Positions 38,687 to 47,553 of a stretch of 64,000 nt of DNA are shown here, piece after piece (the first letter of the stretch is position 1; the number at the start of each line of letters is the position of its first letter). The notes beneath the pieces were generated by a model that saw only the letters and a program-made list of their open reading frames with translations, was not told the origin of the DNA and made no database searches. The stretch is from Planosporangium sp963837285. Its GTDB lineage: Bacteria; Actinomycetota; Actinomycetes; Mycobacteriales; Micromonosporaceae. The position numbers and the translations under genes are program-made. Where the stretch lies: assembly GCA_963837285.1 (NCBI GenBank), contig CAWIMS010000005.1:1364001-1428000 (forward strand), read 5' to 3'.

Positions 38687-38747
38687 GCAAAGTTGCTGTC
38701 TCCTGCGCGGGGATAACAGCAACTTCGCCCAAGTCGCGCGGATCTTG
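38668..38747. repeat. Interspersed palindromic element 12, supplying the ctaA stop codon
   Basis: Outer arms CAAGATCCGC / GCGGATCTTG with inner CAACTT...GTTGCTGT paired to ACAGCAACTT. The ctaA frame runs into it and stops at TAG 38684-38686. The centre shares GGATAACAGCAA with the next element but not with the main family. Confidence 0.85.
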
Positions 38748-38759
38748 GATCGTGCCACG

Positions 38760-38829
38760 CAAGATCCCCGCAGATGTAACCCATTTGCGGCATCCGGCGC
38801 GTGGATAACAGCAATTGGGTTACATCTGC
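38760..38829. repeat. Interspersed palindromic element 13 (variant)
   Basis: The start CAAGATCCCC is followed by the 14-bp arm GCAGATGTAACCCA, matched by TGGGTTACATCTGC. It stands immediately behind element 12 and shares its central GGATAACAGCAA. Confidence 0.85.
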
Positions 38830-39299
38830 CCGAACCTGTGCGGCCGCACTCTTGGTAATTAGCCGAATGCGCTCCGTTTTAGTCGCGTCTATTGTGGGAT
38901 CGACGCCGGTATGGCAAATTCTCTGCGGCCGGATACCACCAATTACCAAACCGGGTCCAGTGAACTGGCTCACAAACGCTACCGTCGATATCTCCCCGAC
39001 GCTGCCGCGACAAGCCGTTGGTATTGGTATCGACTTCGCCGGTAATCGCTGTCCGATTGCTGCCTGATACTGCCGTACCTACGCGTTTCCTGAGGCCATC
39101 GTGGCTGTTGAGACGCTAGTAAACAGAATTGGGTCAATCGCTGGACGGACAACCGTAGGGGTTTGTCGTTATCCGCCGAACGCCTGACAGGATTACCGGC
39201 TTCGACTGTTAGCGTCGCCTTCTCGCAGCTATTCAGGCGTTCGCAAAAGAAATCCGCGCGCCGGCGTCCCCCTATGCAATCGAAGGGACACATCCGACG
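38830..39299 (+). promoter_or_regulatory. A/T-richer non-coding region upstream of the glycan cluster
   Basis: This 470-bp stretch has no convincing gene and is visibly richer in A and T than its surroundings. It contains a pair of 9-bp inverted repeats, TTGGTAATT at 38852 and AATTACCAA at 38941, about 80 bases apart. With elements 12 and 13 the whole gap from ctaA is about 610 bases, by far the longest in the window. It must hold the promoter of the nine-kilobase operon that follows; a GAAGGGA ribosome site lies about 10 bases before the ATG at 39300. No transposase remnant is recognised. Confidence 0.55.
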
Positions 39300-40253
39300 A
39301 TGACACATGGCACCGCTTCGCAGGCGTCGTCAATGCCCGCAACCCGTCACCCCTCGGTTAGCGTCGTCATTCCCACACTAAATGAAGAACGAAATCTACC
39401 GCATGTGTTCGCACAATTACCGTCAGATATTCACGAGGTGATCCTGGTCGACGGCGGATCGATCGACCGGACGGTCGAGGTGGCCCGGCAGCTACGCCCG
39501 TCGATCATCGTCGTCAACCAGACCCGGATCGGGAAGGGCAACGCGCTCGCCTGCGGGTTCGCCGCGTGTACCGGCGACATCATCGTCATGATCGACGCCG
39601 ACGGCTCGACCAGTCCCACCGAGATTCCGGCGTTCGTCGCGGCCCTCACCGGCGGCGCCGATTTCGCGAAGGGTTCGCGCTTCGGTCCGGGCGGCGGCAG
39701 CCACGACATCACCCGGCTGCGGCGGCTCGGCAACCAGGGCCTCAACGGCTTCGTCAACCTGCTCTTCGGCACCCGCTTCACCGACCTGTGCTACGGGTAC
39801 AACGCGTTCTGGCGCCGGCTGCTACCGGCCCTGGACCTGCCCCGGACCGATCTCCCCCGCCCCGCCGACGGCGGCAAGCTGTGGGGCGACGGGTTCGAGA
39901 TCGAAACTCTGATCAACATCCGGGTGGCGGCCTGCGGTTTCCGGATCCGCGAGGTACCCAGTGTCGAGCTGGCCCGCATCCACGGCGAGAGCAACCTGCA
40001 CGCGGTCCGCGACGGGCAGCGGGTGCTGCGGACCATCCTCAGCGAGTACCGGCGCCGCCGCGCGGTCAAGTCGGCCGCCGTGGAGAAGGGCCTCGTCCCC
40101 GCACGGCCGGCGATCCCACGGGCCCGCACCTCGGCCGCCTTCACCAACGACAAGGCGGACCGGGCGGTCCTGCGCGCGCCGGCTCCCCGCCCGCGCTGGG
40201 CGTCGGCGGCGCGCTCCCCCGAACTGACCAAGCAGGGCGGGCACGAGGAGTGA
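39300..40253 (+). CDS. Family 2 glycosyltransferase (dolichyl-phosphate-mannose-synthase-like)
   Basis: A 317-residue cytoplasmic GT2. Nucleotide-sugar binding motifs are VVIPTLNEERNLP (22-34), VDGGSIDRT (50-58) and the DxD-like IDADG (98-102); CYGYNAFWR follows. It resembles polyprenyl-phosphate mannosyl or glucosyl transferases such as Ppm1/DPM1. The last 70 residues are a Pro/Arg/Ala-rich tail without membrane helices. It is the first gene of the glycan operon and could make the lipid-linked sugar donor for the later membrane enzymes. Confidence 0.85.
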   Translation: MTHGTASQASSMPATRHPSVSVVIPTLNEERNLPHVFAQLPSDIHEVILVDGGSIDRTVEVARQLRPSIIVVNQTRIGKGNALACGFAACTGDIIVMIDADGSTSPTEIPAFVAALTGGADFAKGSRFGPGGGSHDITRLRRLGNQGLNGFVNLLFGTRFTDLCYGYNAFWRRLLPALDLPRTDLPRPADGGKLWGDGFEIETLINIRVAACGFRIREVPSVELARIHGESNLHAVRDGQRVLRTILSEYRRRRAVKSAAVEKGLVPARPAIPRARTSAAFTNDKADRAVLRAPAPRPRWASAARSPELTKQGGHEE

Positions 40254-40258
40254 CCGGA

Positions 40259-41206
40259 ATGCTCGAACAGCGGGTCAGCGTCGTCATCCCCTGCCACACC
40301 GAACGGCGCTGGGACCACCTTGTCGTCGCGGTTCATTCGGTACTGGCGCAGTCGCTCGCCCCGGACGAGATCGTGGTCGTGGTCGACCACAACCCGGCGC
40401 TGTACGCACGGGCGAGCCGGGAACTGGACGGCGTCACGGTGCTGGCGAACCGGTTCCAGCGCGGCGTGTCCGGCAACCGCAACACCGGCGCCTTCCACAC
40501 CGACACCCAGGTCATCGCGCTGCTCGACGGCGACGCGCGGGCCCACCCGGGCTGGCTCGCCAGGCTGGTCGCGCCGCTGCGCGAGCCGTCGGTCGTGGGT
40601 ACCGGCGGAGCGATCGTCCCGGCCTGGGAGCGGCACCAGCCGGTGTGGTTCCCGGGCGAGTTCCTGTGGGCGGTCGGCGGCTCGTACACCGGGATGCCGA
40701 CCCGCACGGCGCCGACCCGCAACGTGTGGTCGGCGAGCATGGCCGTGCGCCGCGACGTGTTCGAGCACGTCGGCGGGTTCCGGGACGGGTTCGGCAAGCT
40801 CGGCGACCGCGCCCGCCCCGAGGACACCGACCTGTGCGTCCGGATGAGCCGGGCCGGCCGGGGCCACTGGATGTACGTGCCGGGCGCGCTGGTCGACCAT
40901 CCGGTACCGGTCGAGCGCACCACGTTCGGCTTCTTCCTGTCCCGCTGCTACAGCGAGGGTCGGGGCAAGATCGAAATGGCGCGGCTGCTCAGCGGAGGGG
41001 GCAGCCTCAGCTCGGAACAGGACTACCTGCGCCGCACGGTGCCCCGGGCGATCGCCCGCGGGCTCGCCGATGCCCTGCGCGGCCGGGGTGCCCGGCACGC
41101 GGCGCGCGCCGGGGCGGCCCTGGCCGGCGTCGCCGCGGCCGGCATCGGCGGGGCGGTCGAGTCGCTGCGCCCCCGCCGGGCGGCCACGGTCGGGGGTACG
41201 CGATGA
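40259..41206 (+). CDS. Family 2 glycosyltransferase
   Basis: A 315-residue GT2 with VSVVIPCHTERRW (6-18), LLDGDA (88-93) as the metal-binding acidic motif, and RPEDTDLC (187-194) carrying the probable catalytic base. The C-terminal region after 260 is Arg/Ala-rich. I start it at the ATG at 40259, eight bases after GAGGAG; a GTG at 40250 that overlaps the upstream stop is an alternative. It closely follows the first GT2 and overlaps the third by four bases. The acceptor is unknown. Confidence 0.85.
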   Translation: MLEQRVSVVIPCHTERRWDHLVVAVHSVLAQSLAPDEIVVVVDHNPALYARASRELDGVTVLANRFQRGVSGNRNTGAFHTDTQVIALLDGDARAHPGWLARLVAPLREPSVVGTGGAIVPAWERHQPVWFPGEFLWAVGGSYTGMPTRTAPTRNVWSASMAVRRDVFEHVGGFRDGFGKLGDRARPEDTDLCVRMSRAGRGHWMYVPGALVDHPVPVERTTFGFFLSRCYSEGRGKIEMARLLSGGGSLSSEQDYLRRTVPRAIARGLADALRGRGARHAARAGAALAGVAAAGIGGAVESLRPRRAATVGGTR

Positions 41207-42510
41207 ACGCCCTGCCAGCCGTGGTGCGCGATGTCGAGCTGACCGAGCCGCTGCCCACCATCGACGCCACCGGCCCGGACGGCCGCCGGGTCGAGCGGGC
41301 CTGGCTGCTGGTCCGGCTGTACACCGAACCGCTCGGGTCGCTGCTGCTCGACGTACCCGCGACCGGCCTCACCCCGGCCGGTCTCGCCGGGGCGATCGGC
41401 GACCGGTTCGGCGAGCTGATCCGGGACCGGGTCACGGCGGCGGTCGGCGCCCTGGTCGCCCGGCACGCGGCCAGCACGCCGGCCGGGTTCGCGCTGCCGG
41501 TCGGTGGCCTCGCCGTGCCCGGTACCGCGCCGTTCCTGGCCCGGCGGGCGGAGGTGCTCCGGGACGCTCCGCCGATCACCGTGGTGGTCTGTACCCGGGA
41601 ACGCCCGGACGCCCTGGCAACCTGCCTCGACAGCCTGCTCGCGCAGCGGTACCCGGCGATGCGGGTGCTCGTGGTCGACAACGCGCCGACAAGCGATGCG
41701 ACAGCGCGGGTAGCTGAAAAGGCCGGCGTCGACTACCTGAAAGAGCCCCGGCCCGGCCTGTCCCGGGCCCGCAACGCCGCCGTTGCCGCCCGCCCCGGCG
41801 AGATCCTGGCCTGGGTCGACGACGACGAGGTGGCCGACCCGTACTGGCTGGCCGAGGTGGCGCGGGCGCTCGCCGATCACCCCGGGGCCGACGTGGTCTC
41901 CGGCGTGATCGTGCCGGCCGAACTGGAGACGCCGGCGCAGCTGTGGTTCGAGCAGTTCGGCGGGCACAGCAAGGGCCGGGGCTTCACACCGGCCGTGTTC
42001 TCCCCGGCGACCGCGCACATCCAGAGCCCGCTGTACCCGCTGCCGGCGTTCGCGACCGGGGCGAACATGACGTTCCGGCCGGGCGTGATCGAGCGGATCG
42101 GCGGCTTCGACACCGCGCTCGGCGCCGGTACCCCGGCGATGGGGTCGGAGGACACCCTCGCGTTCACCCGGGTGCTGCACGGCGGTGGCACGATCGTGTA
42201 CCAGCCCAGCGCGATCACCCGGCACTACCACCGGCGTGACCTCGACGGGCTGCGCCGCCAGATGATCGGGTACGGGCGGGGGCTGACCGCCGCGTACACG
42301 AGCCTGGTCCTGACCGATCCGCGGGTGCTCGTGCCGCTGGCCCGCCTGGTCCCGACCGCGCTGCGCGACGTGTTCGGCCAGGACGGGCCGCGTACCGCCA
42401 CGATCCGGGACGACTTCCCGACCGTGCTGCTGAAGGTCAACCGGCGGGCCATGGTCACCGGCCCGTTCGCGTACCTGCGAGGGCGGCTCCGGGAGCGGGG
42501 GCGTCCATGA
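41203..42510 (+). CDS. Family 2 glycosyltransferase with N-terminal extension
   Basis: A 435-residue protein: an N-terminal domain of about 120 residues of unknown fold, then a GT2 domain with ITVVVCTRERPDALATCLDS (125-144), VVDNAPTSD (157-165), WVDDDE (204-209) and GSEDTLAF near 310. Translation is coupled through an ATGA overlap at 41203. It may add a side-chain or primer sugar. Similar extended GT2s occur in actinobacterial glycan clusters, but I cannot name a characterised relative. Confidence 0.85.
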   Translation: MNALPAVVRDVELTEPLPTIDATGPDGRRVERAWLLVRLYTEPLGSLLLDVPATGLTPAGLAGAIGDRFGELIRDRVTAAVGALVARHAASTPAGFALPVGGLAVPGTAPFLARRAEVLRDAPPITVVVCTRERPDALATCLDSLLAQRYPAMRVLVVDNAPTSDATARVAEKAGVDYLKEPRPGLSRARNAAVAARPGEILAWVDDDEVADPYWLAEVARALADHPGADVVSGVIVPAELETPAQLWFEQFGGHSKGRGFTPAVFSPATAHIQSPLYPLPAFATGANMTFRPGVIERIGGFDTALGAGTPAMGSEDTLAFTRVLHGGGTIVYQPSAITRHYHRRDLDGLRRQMIGYGRGLTAAYTSLVLTDPRVLVPLARLVPTALRDVFGQDGPRTATIRDDFPTVLLKVNRRAMVTGPFAYLRGRLRERGRP

Positions 42511-44384
42511 TCACGTTGCTGCCGTCCTCGGACACCCGCGAGGAGACCACCGCGGTCTTCGCGACGGCCCGTGCGCCCCGGCGGTGGTGGGCACCCCTGC
42601 CGGGGCTCGGCCGCGCGCCGGAGGTCCTCGCGGTGTCCTGCGCCGGAGTGCTGATGGTCGCCCTGGCGTACGCGCGGGCCCGGGCCGGGCAGCCGGGGGC
42701 GACCGGGCTGTACTGGGCCGGCCAGGTCGTCGTGTTCGCGCCGGTGGCCGCGCGGATGCTGTCCCGGCGGCTGGGCGGGGTACCCGAGGCGTTCGCGCTG
42801 GCCGTCGGGCTGGCGGTCAACCAGTACCTGATGAAGTGGACCTACAGCCCGGACCAGTTCCGGTTTCCGGACGAGCTCCAGCACTGGACGTCGACCACGA
42901 TCCTGGTCGAGACCGGCGGCCTCTTCCACCCCAACCACGCGTTGCCCGCCTCGGTGCACTTCCCCGGCCTGGAGGAGATGGCAGGCGCGATCGTGGCGCT
43001 GACCGGCCTGTCGGTGACGCAGGCCGGATTGGTCGTGGCCGGGGTGGCGCACCTGGTACTGGTCGGCGCGCTGTTCATGCTGGCCCGGCGGACCGGCGCG
43101 TCGGCGGGCGTGGCCGGCCTCGCCTGCGTGGTCTACGCGACCGGCATGCACTACCTGTTCTTCGACTCGATGTACATCTACCAGACCGCCGCCCTGCCGT
43201 TCCTGCTGCTGGCGGTCTGGGCGTCCCGGGCCTGGCGGCCGCGCGACCTGCGGACCCTGCCGTTCGGCGTGCTCGGGCTGGTCGCGATCGCGGTCGTGAC
43301 GGTGACCCACCACGTCACCGCGCTGGCCACGGTCGGCACGCTCGCGCTGATCGCGGCCTGCGACCTGCTGTTCGGCCGGCGGCCCCGGCGCTGGGCCGCG
43401 GCCGTACTCGCGCTGGTCGCCGCGGCCGCCGTGGCGGCGTGGATCGGCTTCGTCGCCCGGGAGGTGGTCGACTACCTCGGCGCACCGGTCCGCAACCTGG
43501 TCGCCGCCGCCGGCAAGCTGGCGGGCGGCGGATCCGGCGCGGCGGGCGCGGGCGCGGCGGCGGACGGGCCGGGGATGGTGCCGCTGGCCATCCAGGCGGT
43601 CGGCCTGCTGCTCCTGCTCGCCGTGTTCCTGCGCAGCTCGTACGTGGTGCTGCTGGGCCGCCGTCGGAACCCGTGGCGGTGGGCGCTGCTGGCCGGCGGG
43701 ATCCTGTTCTTCGGCGCCAGCGGGCTGCGGTTCGTCGGTGCCCAGGGGCCGGAGCTGGCCGGCCGGGCCACCACGTTCACGTACCTGCCGATGTCGATCC
43801 TGGCGGCGGCGACGCTGATGCGGTGGCGGTCGCCGGTGCGCCGGAGCCAGCTGTTGCGCACCGTCGCCGACCGGGCCGCCGTCGGCTCGCTGGCCCTGGT
43901 CCTGCTCATGGTCGGGGCGCGGCTGGGCGGCTGGCCGCCGATCTGGGCGTCGCTGCCGGGGCGCTACCTGGTGTCCGGGTACGAGCGGTCGATCGACCCC
44001 GCCGGGGTGTCGGCCGCGCGCTGGATGTCGGCGCGGATACCGCACGGGCAGCGGGTCGCCGCCGACTCCACCGGCTGGACGCTCGCCTCCACGTACGGCC
44101 GGCAGGACCCGGTCGGCGAGGCGTCGGCGCTGTTCTACGCGCCGACCTGGGACGCCGAAACCGACCAGGTCCGCTGGGACCTGGCGGTCGGCTACCTGTG
44201 GGTGGACCTGCGGCTGTCCGAGCAGGTCCCGAGGTCCGGCGCGTACTTCCCGCAGGACCCGCAGGCCGGCACGCACACCGCGCCGATGCCGCGCGCGCTG
44301 CTCGACAAGTTCGACGGCGTACCCGGGATCAGCCGCATCTACGACAACGGCGCGATCCGCCTGTACCAAATGGGGGGCCGATGA
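42507..44384 (+). CDS. Large polytopic membrane protein, GT-C or polymerase-like
   Basis: A 625-residue protein with about 12 membrane helices and a soluble C-terminal domain of roughly 140 residues (RIPHGQRVAADSTGWTLAST onwards). The extracytoplasmic motif SPDQFRFPDELQHW after the third helix, with two acidic residues and a conserved-looking HPNHALP, resembles the active-site loop of GT-C enzymes or O-antigen-polymerase-like proteins. It is coupled by ATGA overlaps to both neighbours. Because the cluster has a flippase but no clear Wzy, this is the best candidate for the polymerising or terminal sugar-transfer step on the outer face. Confidence 0.7.
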   Translation: MITLLPSSDTREETTAVFATARAPRRWWAPLPGLGRAPEVLAVSCAGVLMVALAYARARAGQPGATGLYWAGQVVVFAPVAARMLSRRLGGVPEAFALAVGLAVNQYLMKWTYSPDQFRFPDELQHWTSTTILVETGGLFHPNHALPASVHFPGLEEMAGAIVALTGLSVTQAGLVVAGVAHLVLVGALFMLARRTGASAGVAGLACVVYATGMHYLFFDSMYIYQTAALPFLLLAVWASRAWRPRDLRTLPFGVLGLVAIAVVTVTHHVTALATVGTLALIAACDLLFGRRPRRWAAAVLALVAAAAVAAWIGFVAREVVDYLGAPVRNLVAAAGKLAGGGSGAAGAGAAADGPGMVPLAIQAVGLLLLLAVFLRSSYVVLLGRRRNPWRWALLAGGILFFGASGLRFVGAQGPELAGRATTFTYLPMSILAAATLMRWRSPVRRSQLLRTVADRAAVGSLALVLLMVGARLGGWPPIWASLPGRYLVSGYERSIDPAGVSAARWMSARIPHGQRVAADSTGWTLASTYGRQDPVGEASALFYAPTWDAETDQVRWDLAVGYLWVDLRLSEQVPRSGAYFPQDPQAGTHTAPMPRALLDKFDGVPGISRIYDNGAIRLYQMGGR

Positions 44385-45151
44385 GACGGGTGGTGTCCCA
44401 CGAGGCGGTGACCGCCGGCGGGCTGTGCTACACGGCCGCGCTCGCCGCGTGGGCGGTCCGGTACTCCCCCACGGCGGCGTCGGTACCGGCCGGGTTGCTG
44501 CTGGCCACCGTGCTGCCCGGCTGGGCGCTGAGCACCGCGCTGCTGCACCGGATCCGGATCTCCACAGTGGAGCGTCTGGTCCTGGTGCCGGCGCTCAGCC
44601 TCGCGGTGCTGGCGCTCGGGGGGATCGGCATGTACACGGCCGGGGCGAAGCTCGACCGCGCCTCGTGGACCGCGCTGACCGTGGGGGTCACGCTGGTGGC
44701 CGCCCCGATCGGGTACCTCCGGTCGCGCCGGTCCACCGCAGGCGCGTCGGCGGCCCAGGTACAGGCGCGGCTGCGGGTGGTCGCCCGGGCCGCGGTGCCG
44801 CTGGCGATAGCCGTGGCACTGCTCGTCGGCGCCGGCTGGCTGTCCGTGCGGAGCGCGCTGGCGCAGGACGACAAGCCGGTCACCGCGCTGTCGGCGGTCG
44901 TCACCGGCACCGACCCGGCCGGCCGGCGCACCGTCCTGGTCGACGTGACGAACGGTGAGTCCGGGCAGACCAGTTTCGACGTGCGGGTGAGCGGGCCGAA
45001 CGGGTACCGGTCCGAAGTGGACGCCAGGCTCGGCCGGACCGGGCACTGGACGCACACCCTCGACGTGCCGGCCGGCACCGTCACGATCGGTCTCTTCCGG
45101 GCCGGCGACGCGTCGGCGTACCGGACGGTGTTCCTCGAGGAGTCGTCATGA
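44381..45151 (+). CDS. Small membrane protein of the glycan cluster
   Basis: A 256-residue protein with four or five N-terminal helices (residues 10-160) and a C-terminal extracytoplasmic beta-rich domain of about 85 residues (VTALSAVVTGTDPAGRRTVL; DVRVSGPNGYRSEVDARLG), which looks like a small Ig-like fold. It resembles DUF1616-type membrane proteins. It is coupled to both neighbours by four-base overlaps. I do not recognise a catalytic motif; an accessory role for the membrane glycan machinery is likely. Confidence 0.65.
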   Translation: MRRVVSHEAVTAGGLCYTAALAAWAVRYSPTAASVPAGLLLATVLPGWALSTALLHRIRISTVERLVLVPALSLAVLALGGIGMYTAGAKLDRASWTALTVGVTLVAAPIGYLRSRRSTAGASAAQVQARLRVVARAAVPLAIAVALLVGAGWLSVRSALAQDDKPVTALSAVVTGTDPAGRRTVLVDVTNGESGQTSFDVRVSGPNGYRSEVDARLGRTGHWTHTLDVPAGTVTIGLFRAGDASAYRTVFLEESS

Positions 45152-46434
45152 CGTCCGTGGCCTCCCCGCCGCGCCTGATCGCCACCGTCCGGCGCCACCT
45201 GGATCTGTTCACCAACGCCGGATCTCTCATGGGGACCACGGCGATCACGTCGCTGCTCGGTTTCGTGTACTGGTGGCTCGCCGCCCGGACCGCGCCGGCC
45301 GAAGCGGTCGGCCAGGCGTCGGCGGCGGTATCCGCGATGACGCTGATCGGCACCATCGGCATGTTCGGGATGGGCACCATGCTCATCTCCGAACTGCCCC
45401 GGATGACGGCACAGCGGTGGAACCTGATCTCCACGTGCCTGCTGGTGTCCGGGGCGGTGGCGACCGTCGGCGGCGTGGTCTACGTCGTGCTCGCCCACGT
45501 CGCCGTCCCGGGGCTGCGCGGCGCGCTCGGCTCGCCGGCCGCGACCGTGCTGCTCGTGTTCGGCATCGCGCTCACCGCGGTGACGCTGGTGCTCGACGAG
45601 GCGCTGGTCGGTCTGCTGGCCGGGCCGATGCAGTTGATGCGCAACACGTACTTCGCGGTCGTCAAGCTCGTGCTGCTCGGCGGGCTGGTACTGCTGCCGG
45701 TCACGGTCACCGGCAGCGACATGGTGCTGACCTGGGTGGCCGGTGCCGTGCTGTCGGTCGCCCTGCTGGCGCGGGCGCTGCGCCGGCGCGGGATGGTCGA
45801 CTCGGTCCGCCCGGGCCTGGCGCTGATGCGCGGCCGCGGGCGGCAGGCGTTCGACCACAACCTGCTCAACCTGGCCACCTTCCTGCCCCGGGCGGCGATG
45901 CCCCTGGTGGTGACCGCCGTGCTGTCCACCCGCGCGACGGCCGGCTTCTACACCGCGTGGATGGTGCTGTCGTTCCTCGCGATGATCCCGGCCAACGTGG
46001 CGCTCACGCTGTTCGCGGTCGCGAGCGGGGACCGCGGGGCGCTGCGGTCGAAGGTACGCATGGGCCTCGCGATCTGCCTCGGTGGCGGGGTACCGGTGTC
46101 GTTGGTGGTCCTCGTCGCGGCGCACCCGATCATGTCGATCTTCGGTGCCGGGTACGCCCGGTCGGCCGGCGACGCCCTGGCCGTGCTGTCCCTCACGTAC
46201 ATCCCGTTCGTGTTCCACCACTTCTATCTGGCCATTTCCCGGGTACAGGACCGGGTCCGCCAGGCCGGCGTGTTCTCCGTCTTCGCCGGTATCGCCGAGC
46301 TGGTCGCCGCCTGCTACGGCGGAAGTCACGGCAGCCTGACCGAGCTGGTCTGGTGGCTCGCCGCGGTGCTGGCGGTCGAGACGGTACTGATCGCGCCCAC
46401 GGTGCTGCGGGTCGTGCTGCCGGGGCGCCGGTAA
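45148..46434 (+). CDS. Polysaccharide flippase (Wzx/MurJ-like MVF superfamily)
   Basis: A 428-residue integral membrane protein with 12 helices, of the multidrug/oligosaccharidyl-lipid/polysaccharide flippase group. The opening FTNAGSLMGTTAITSLLGFV and the repeat-like helix 7 region FLPRAAMPLVVTAVLSTRAT are typical. It would move lipid-linked glycan across the membrane. The stop overlaps the ATG of the GH5 gene (TAATG). Confidence 0.87.
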   Translation: MTSVASPPRLIATVRRHLDLFTNAGSLMGTTAITSLLGFVYWWLAARTAPAEAVGQASAAVSAMTLIGTIGMFGMGTMLISELPRMTAQRWNLISTCLLVSGAVATVGGVVYVVLAHVAVPGLRGALGSPAATVLLVFGIALTAVTLVLDEALVGLLAGPMQLMRNTYFAVVKLVLLGGLVLLPVTVTGSDMVLTWVAGAVLSVALLARALRRRGMVDSVRPGLALMRGRGRQAFDHNLLNLATFLPRAAMPLVVTAVLSTRATAGFYTAWMVLSFLAMIPANVALTLFAVASGDRGALRSKVRMGLAICLGGGVPVSLVVLVAAHPIMSIFGAGYARSAGDALAVLSLTYIPFVFHHFYLAISRVQDRVRQAGVFSVFAGIAELVAACYGGSHGSLTELVWWLAAVLAVETVLIAPTVLRVVLPGRR

Positions 46435-47540
46435 TGCGGGGTGCCCGGTTCGTCGCTGGTCTTGCGGCGCTGATGGTTGCCGCCGGGTGTACCGGCGGTG
46501 GGGGTGGCCTGCCCACACCGCCGTCGCCGGTCCCGTCCGGCCCGGCACCGTCGCTTCAGGTGTCCGGCAACAAGATCGTCGACGCGGACGGCCGGACGGT
46601 ACGGCTGCTCGGCGTGAACCGGTCCGGCGGGGAGTTCGAGTGCGTCAACGGCGCCGGGATCTGGGACGGGCCGGTCGACCAGGCGTCCGTGGCGGCCATC
46701 GCGTCGTGGCGGGTACGCGCGGTGCGGGTACCGCTCAACGAGGACTGCTGGCTCGGCTCGGGGAAGGTGAGCGCCGACGCGTACCGGCGTGCCGTCACGA
46801 CCTACGTCGGGGTACTGCGGGCGCAGGGCCTGGTCGCGATCCTGGACCTGCACTGGAGCGGCGGCGCGTGGACCGGCAAGAGCAGCCAGTGCGCCAGCGC
46901 CACAGCGTTGTGCCAGAAGCCGATGCCCGACTCGACGGCGGCCACGTTCTGGGCCTCGGTCGCGGAGACGTTCCGGGACGACCGGTCGGTGGTCTTCGAC
47001 CTGTTCAACGAGCCGTTCCCGAACGCGACCGGAACGATGTCCGCCGCCCAGTCCTGGGACTGCTGGCTGCGGGGCGGCTCGGCCTGCCCCGGCCTCAGCT
47101 ACCCGGCCGCCGGCATGCAACAGCTCGTGGACGCCATCCGCGGCACCGGCGCGCGCAACGTGATCCTGGTCAGCGGCAACGGGTACGCGAACGACCTGAG
47201 CGGGTGGCTCGGGCACCGGCCGGCGGATCCGACCGGCAACCTCGGGGCGGCGTGGCACTCGTACAGCTACGACTCGTGTACCGGGGCGGCGTGCTGGAGC
47301 CGGCAGGTCGAGCAGGTGGCGTCCGCGGTACCGGTGGTCGCGTTGGAGATCGGCGAGACCGACTGCGGGCGCGGGTACGTCGAGCCGCTGATGGACTGGC
47401 TGGACGAGCGGGCCATCGGGTACCTCGGCTGGACCTGGAACACCTGGGACTGCGCCGAGGGGCCGGCGCTGATCAGCGACTACTCCGGCACCCCGACCGT
47501 GTACGGCGAGGCACTCAAGTCCCGCCTGACCGCCCCGTAG
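46434..47540 (+). CDS. GH5-like glycoside hydrolase lipoprotein
   Basis: A 368-residue protein with a lipoprotein signal (lipobox VAAGC, Cys19), a short Pro/Ser/Gly-rich linker, then a cellulase-type TIM barrel. The proton donor is Glu193 (FDLFNEPF) and the nucleophile is probably Glu305 (VVALEIGETD). Trp and His of the active cleft appear in ILDLHWSGGAW and AAWHSYSYD. Several paired cysteines suggest an outside location. It may trim, release or edit the glycan made by the cluster, as glycanases linked to exopolysaccharide synthases do. Confidence 0.87.
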   Translation: MRGARFVAGLAALMVAAGCTGGGGGLPTPPSPVPSGPAPSLQVSGNKIVDADGRTVRLLGVNRSGGEFECVNGAGIWDGPVDQASVAAIASWRVRAVRVPLNEDCWLGSGKVSADAYRRAVTTYVGVLRAQGLVAILDLHWSGGAWTGKSSQCASATALCQKPMPDSTAATFWASVAETFRDDRSVVFDLFNEPFPNATGTMSAAQSWDCWLRGGSACPGLSYPAAGMQQLVDAIRGTGARNVILVSGNGYANDLSGWLGHRPADPTGNLGAAWHSYSYDSCTGAACWSRQVEQVASAVPVVALEIGETDCGRGYVEPLMDWLDERAIGYLGWTWNTWDCAEGPALISDYSGTPTVYGEALKSRLTAP

Positions 47541-47553
47541 TGAGGAGAAGAAT

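Noticed and set aside
38687..39299. Insertion sequence or tRNA at the left edge of the glycan cluster
   Set aside because: No transposase frame, no cloverleaf and no terminal direct repeats were found; only hairpins and A/T-rich DNA.
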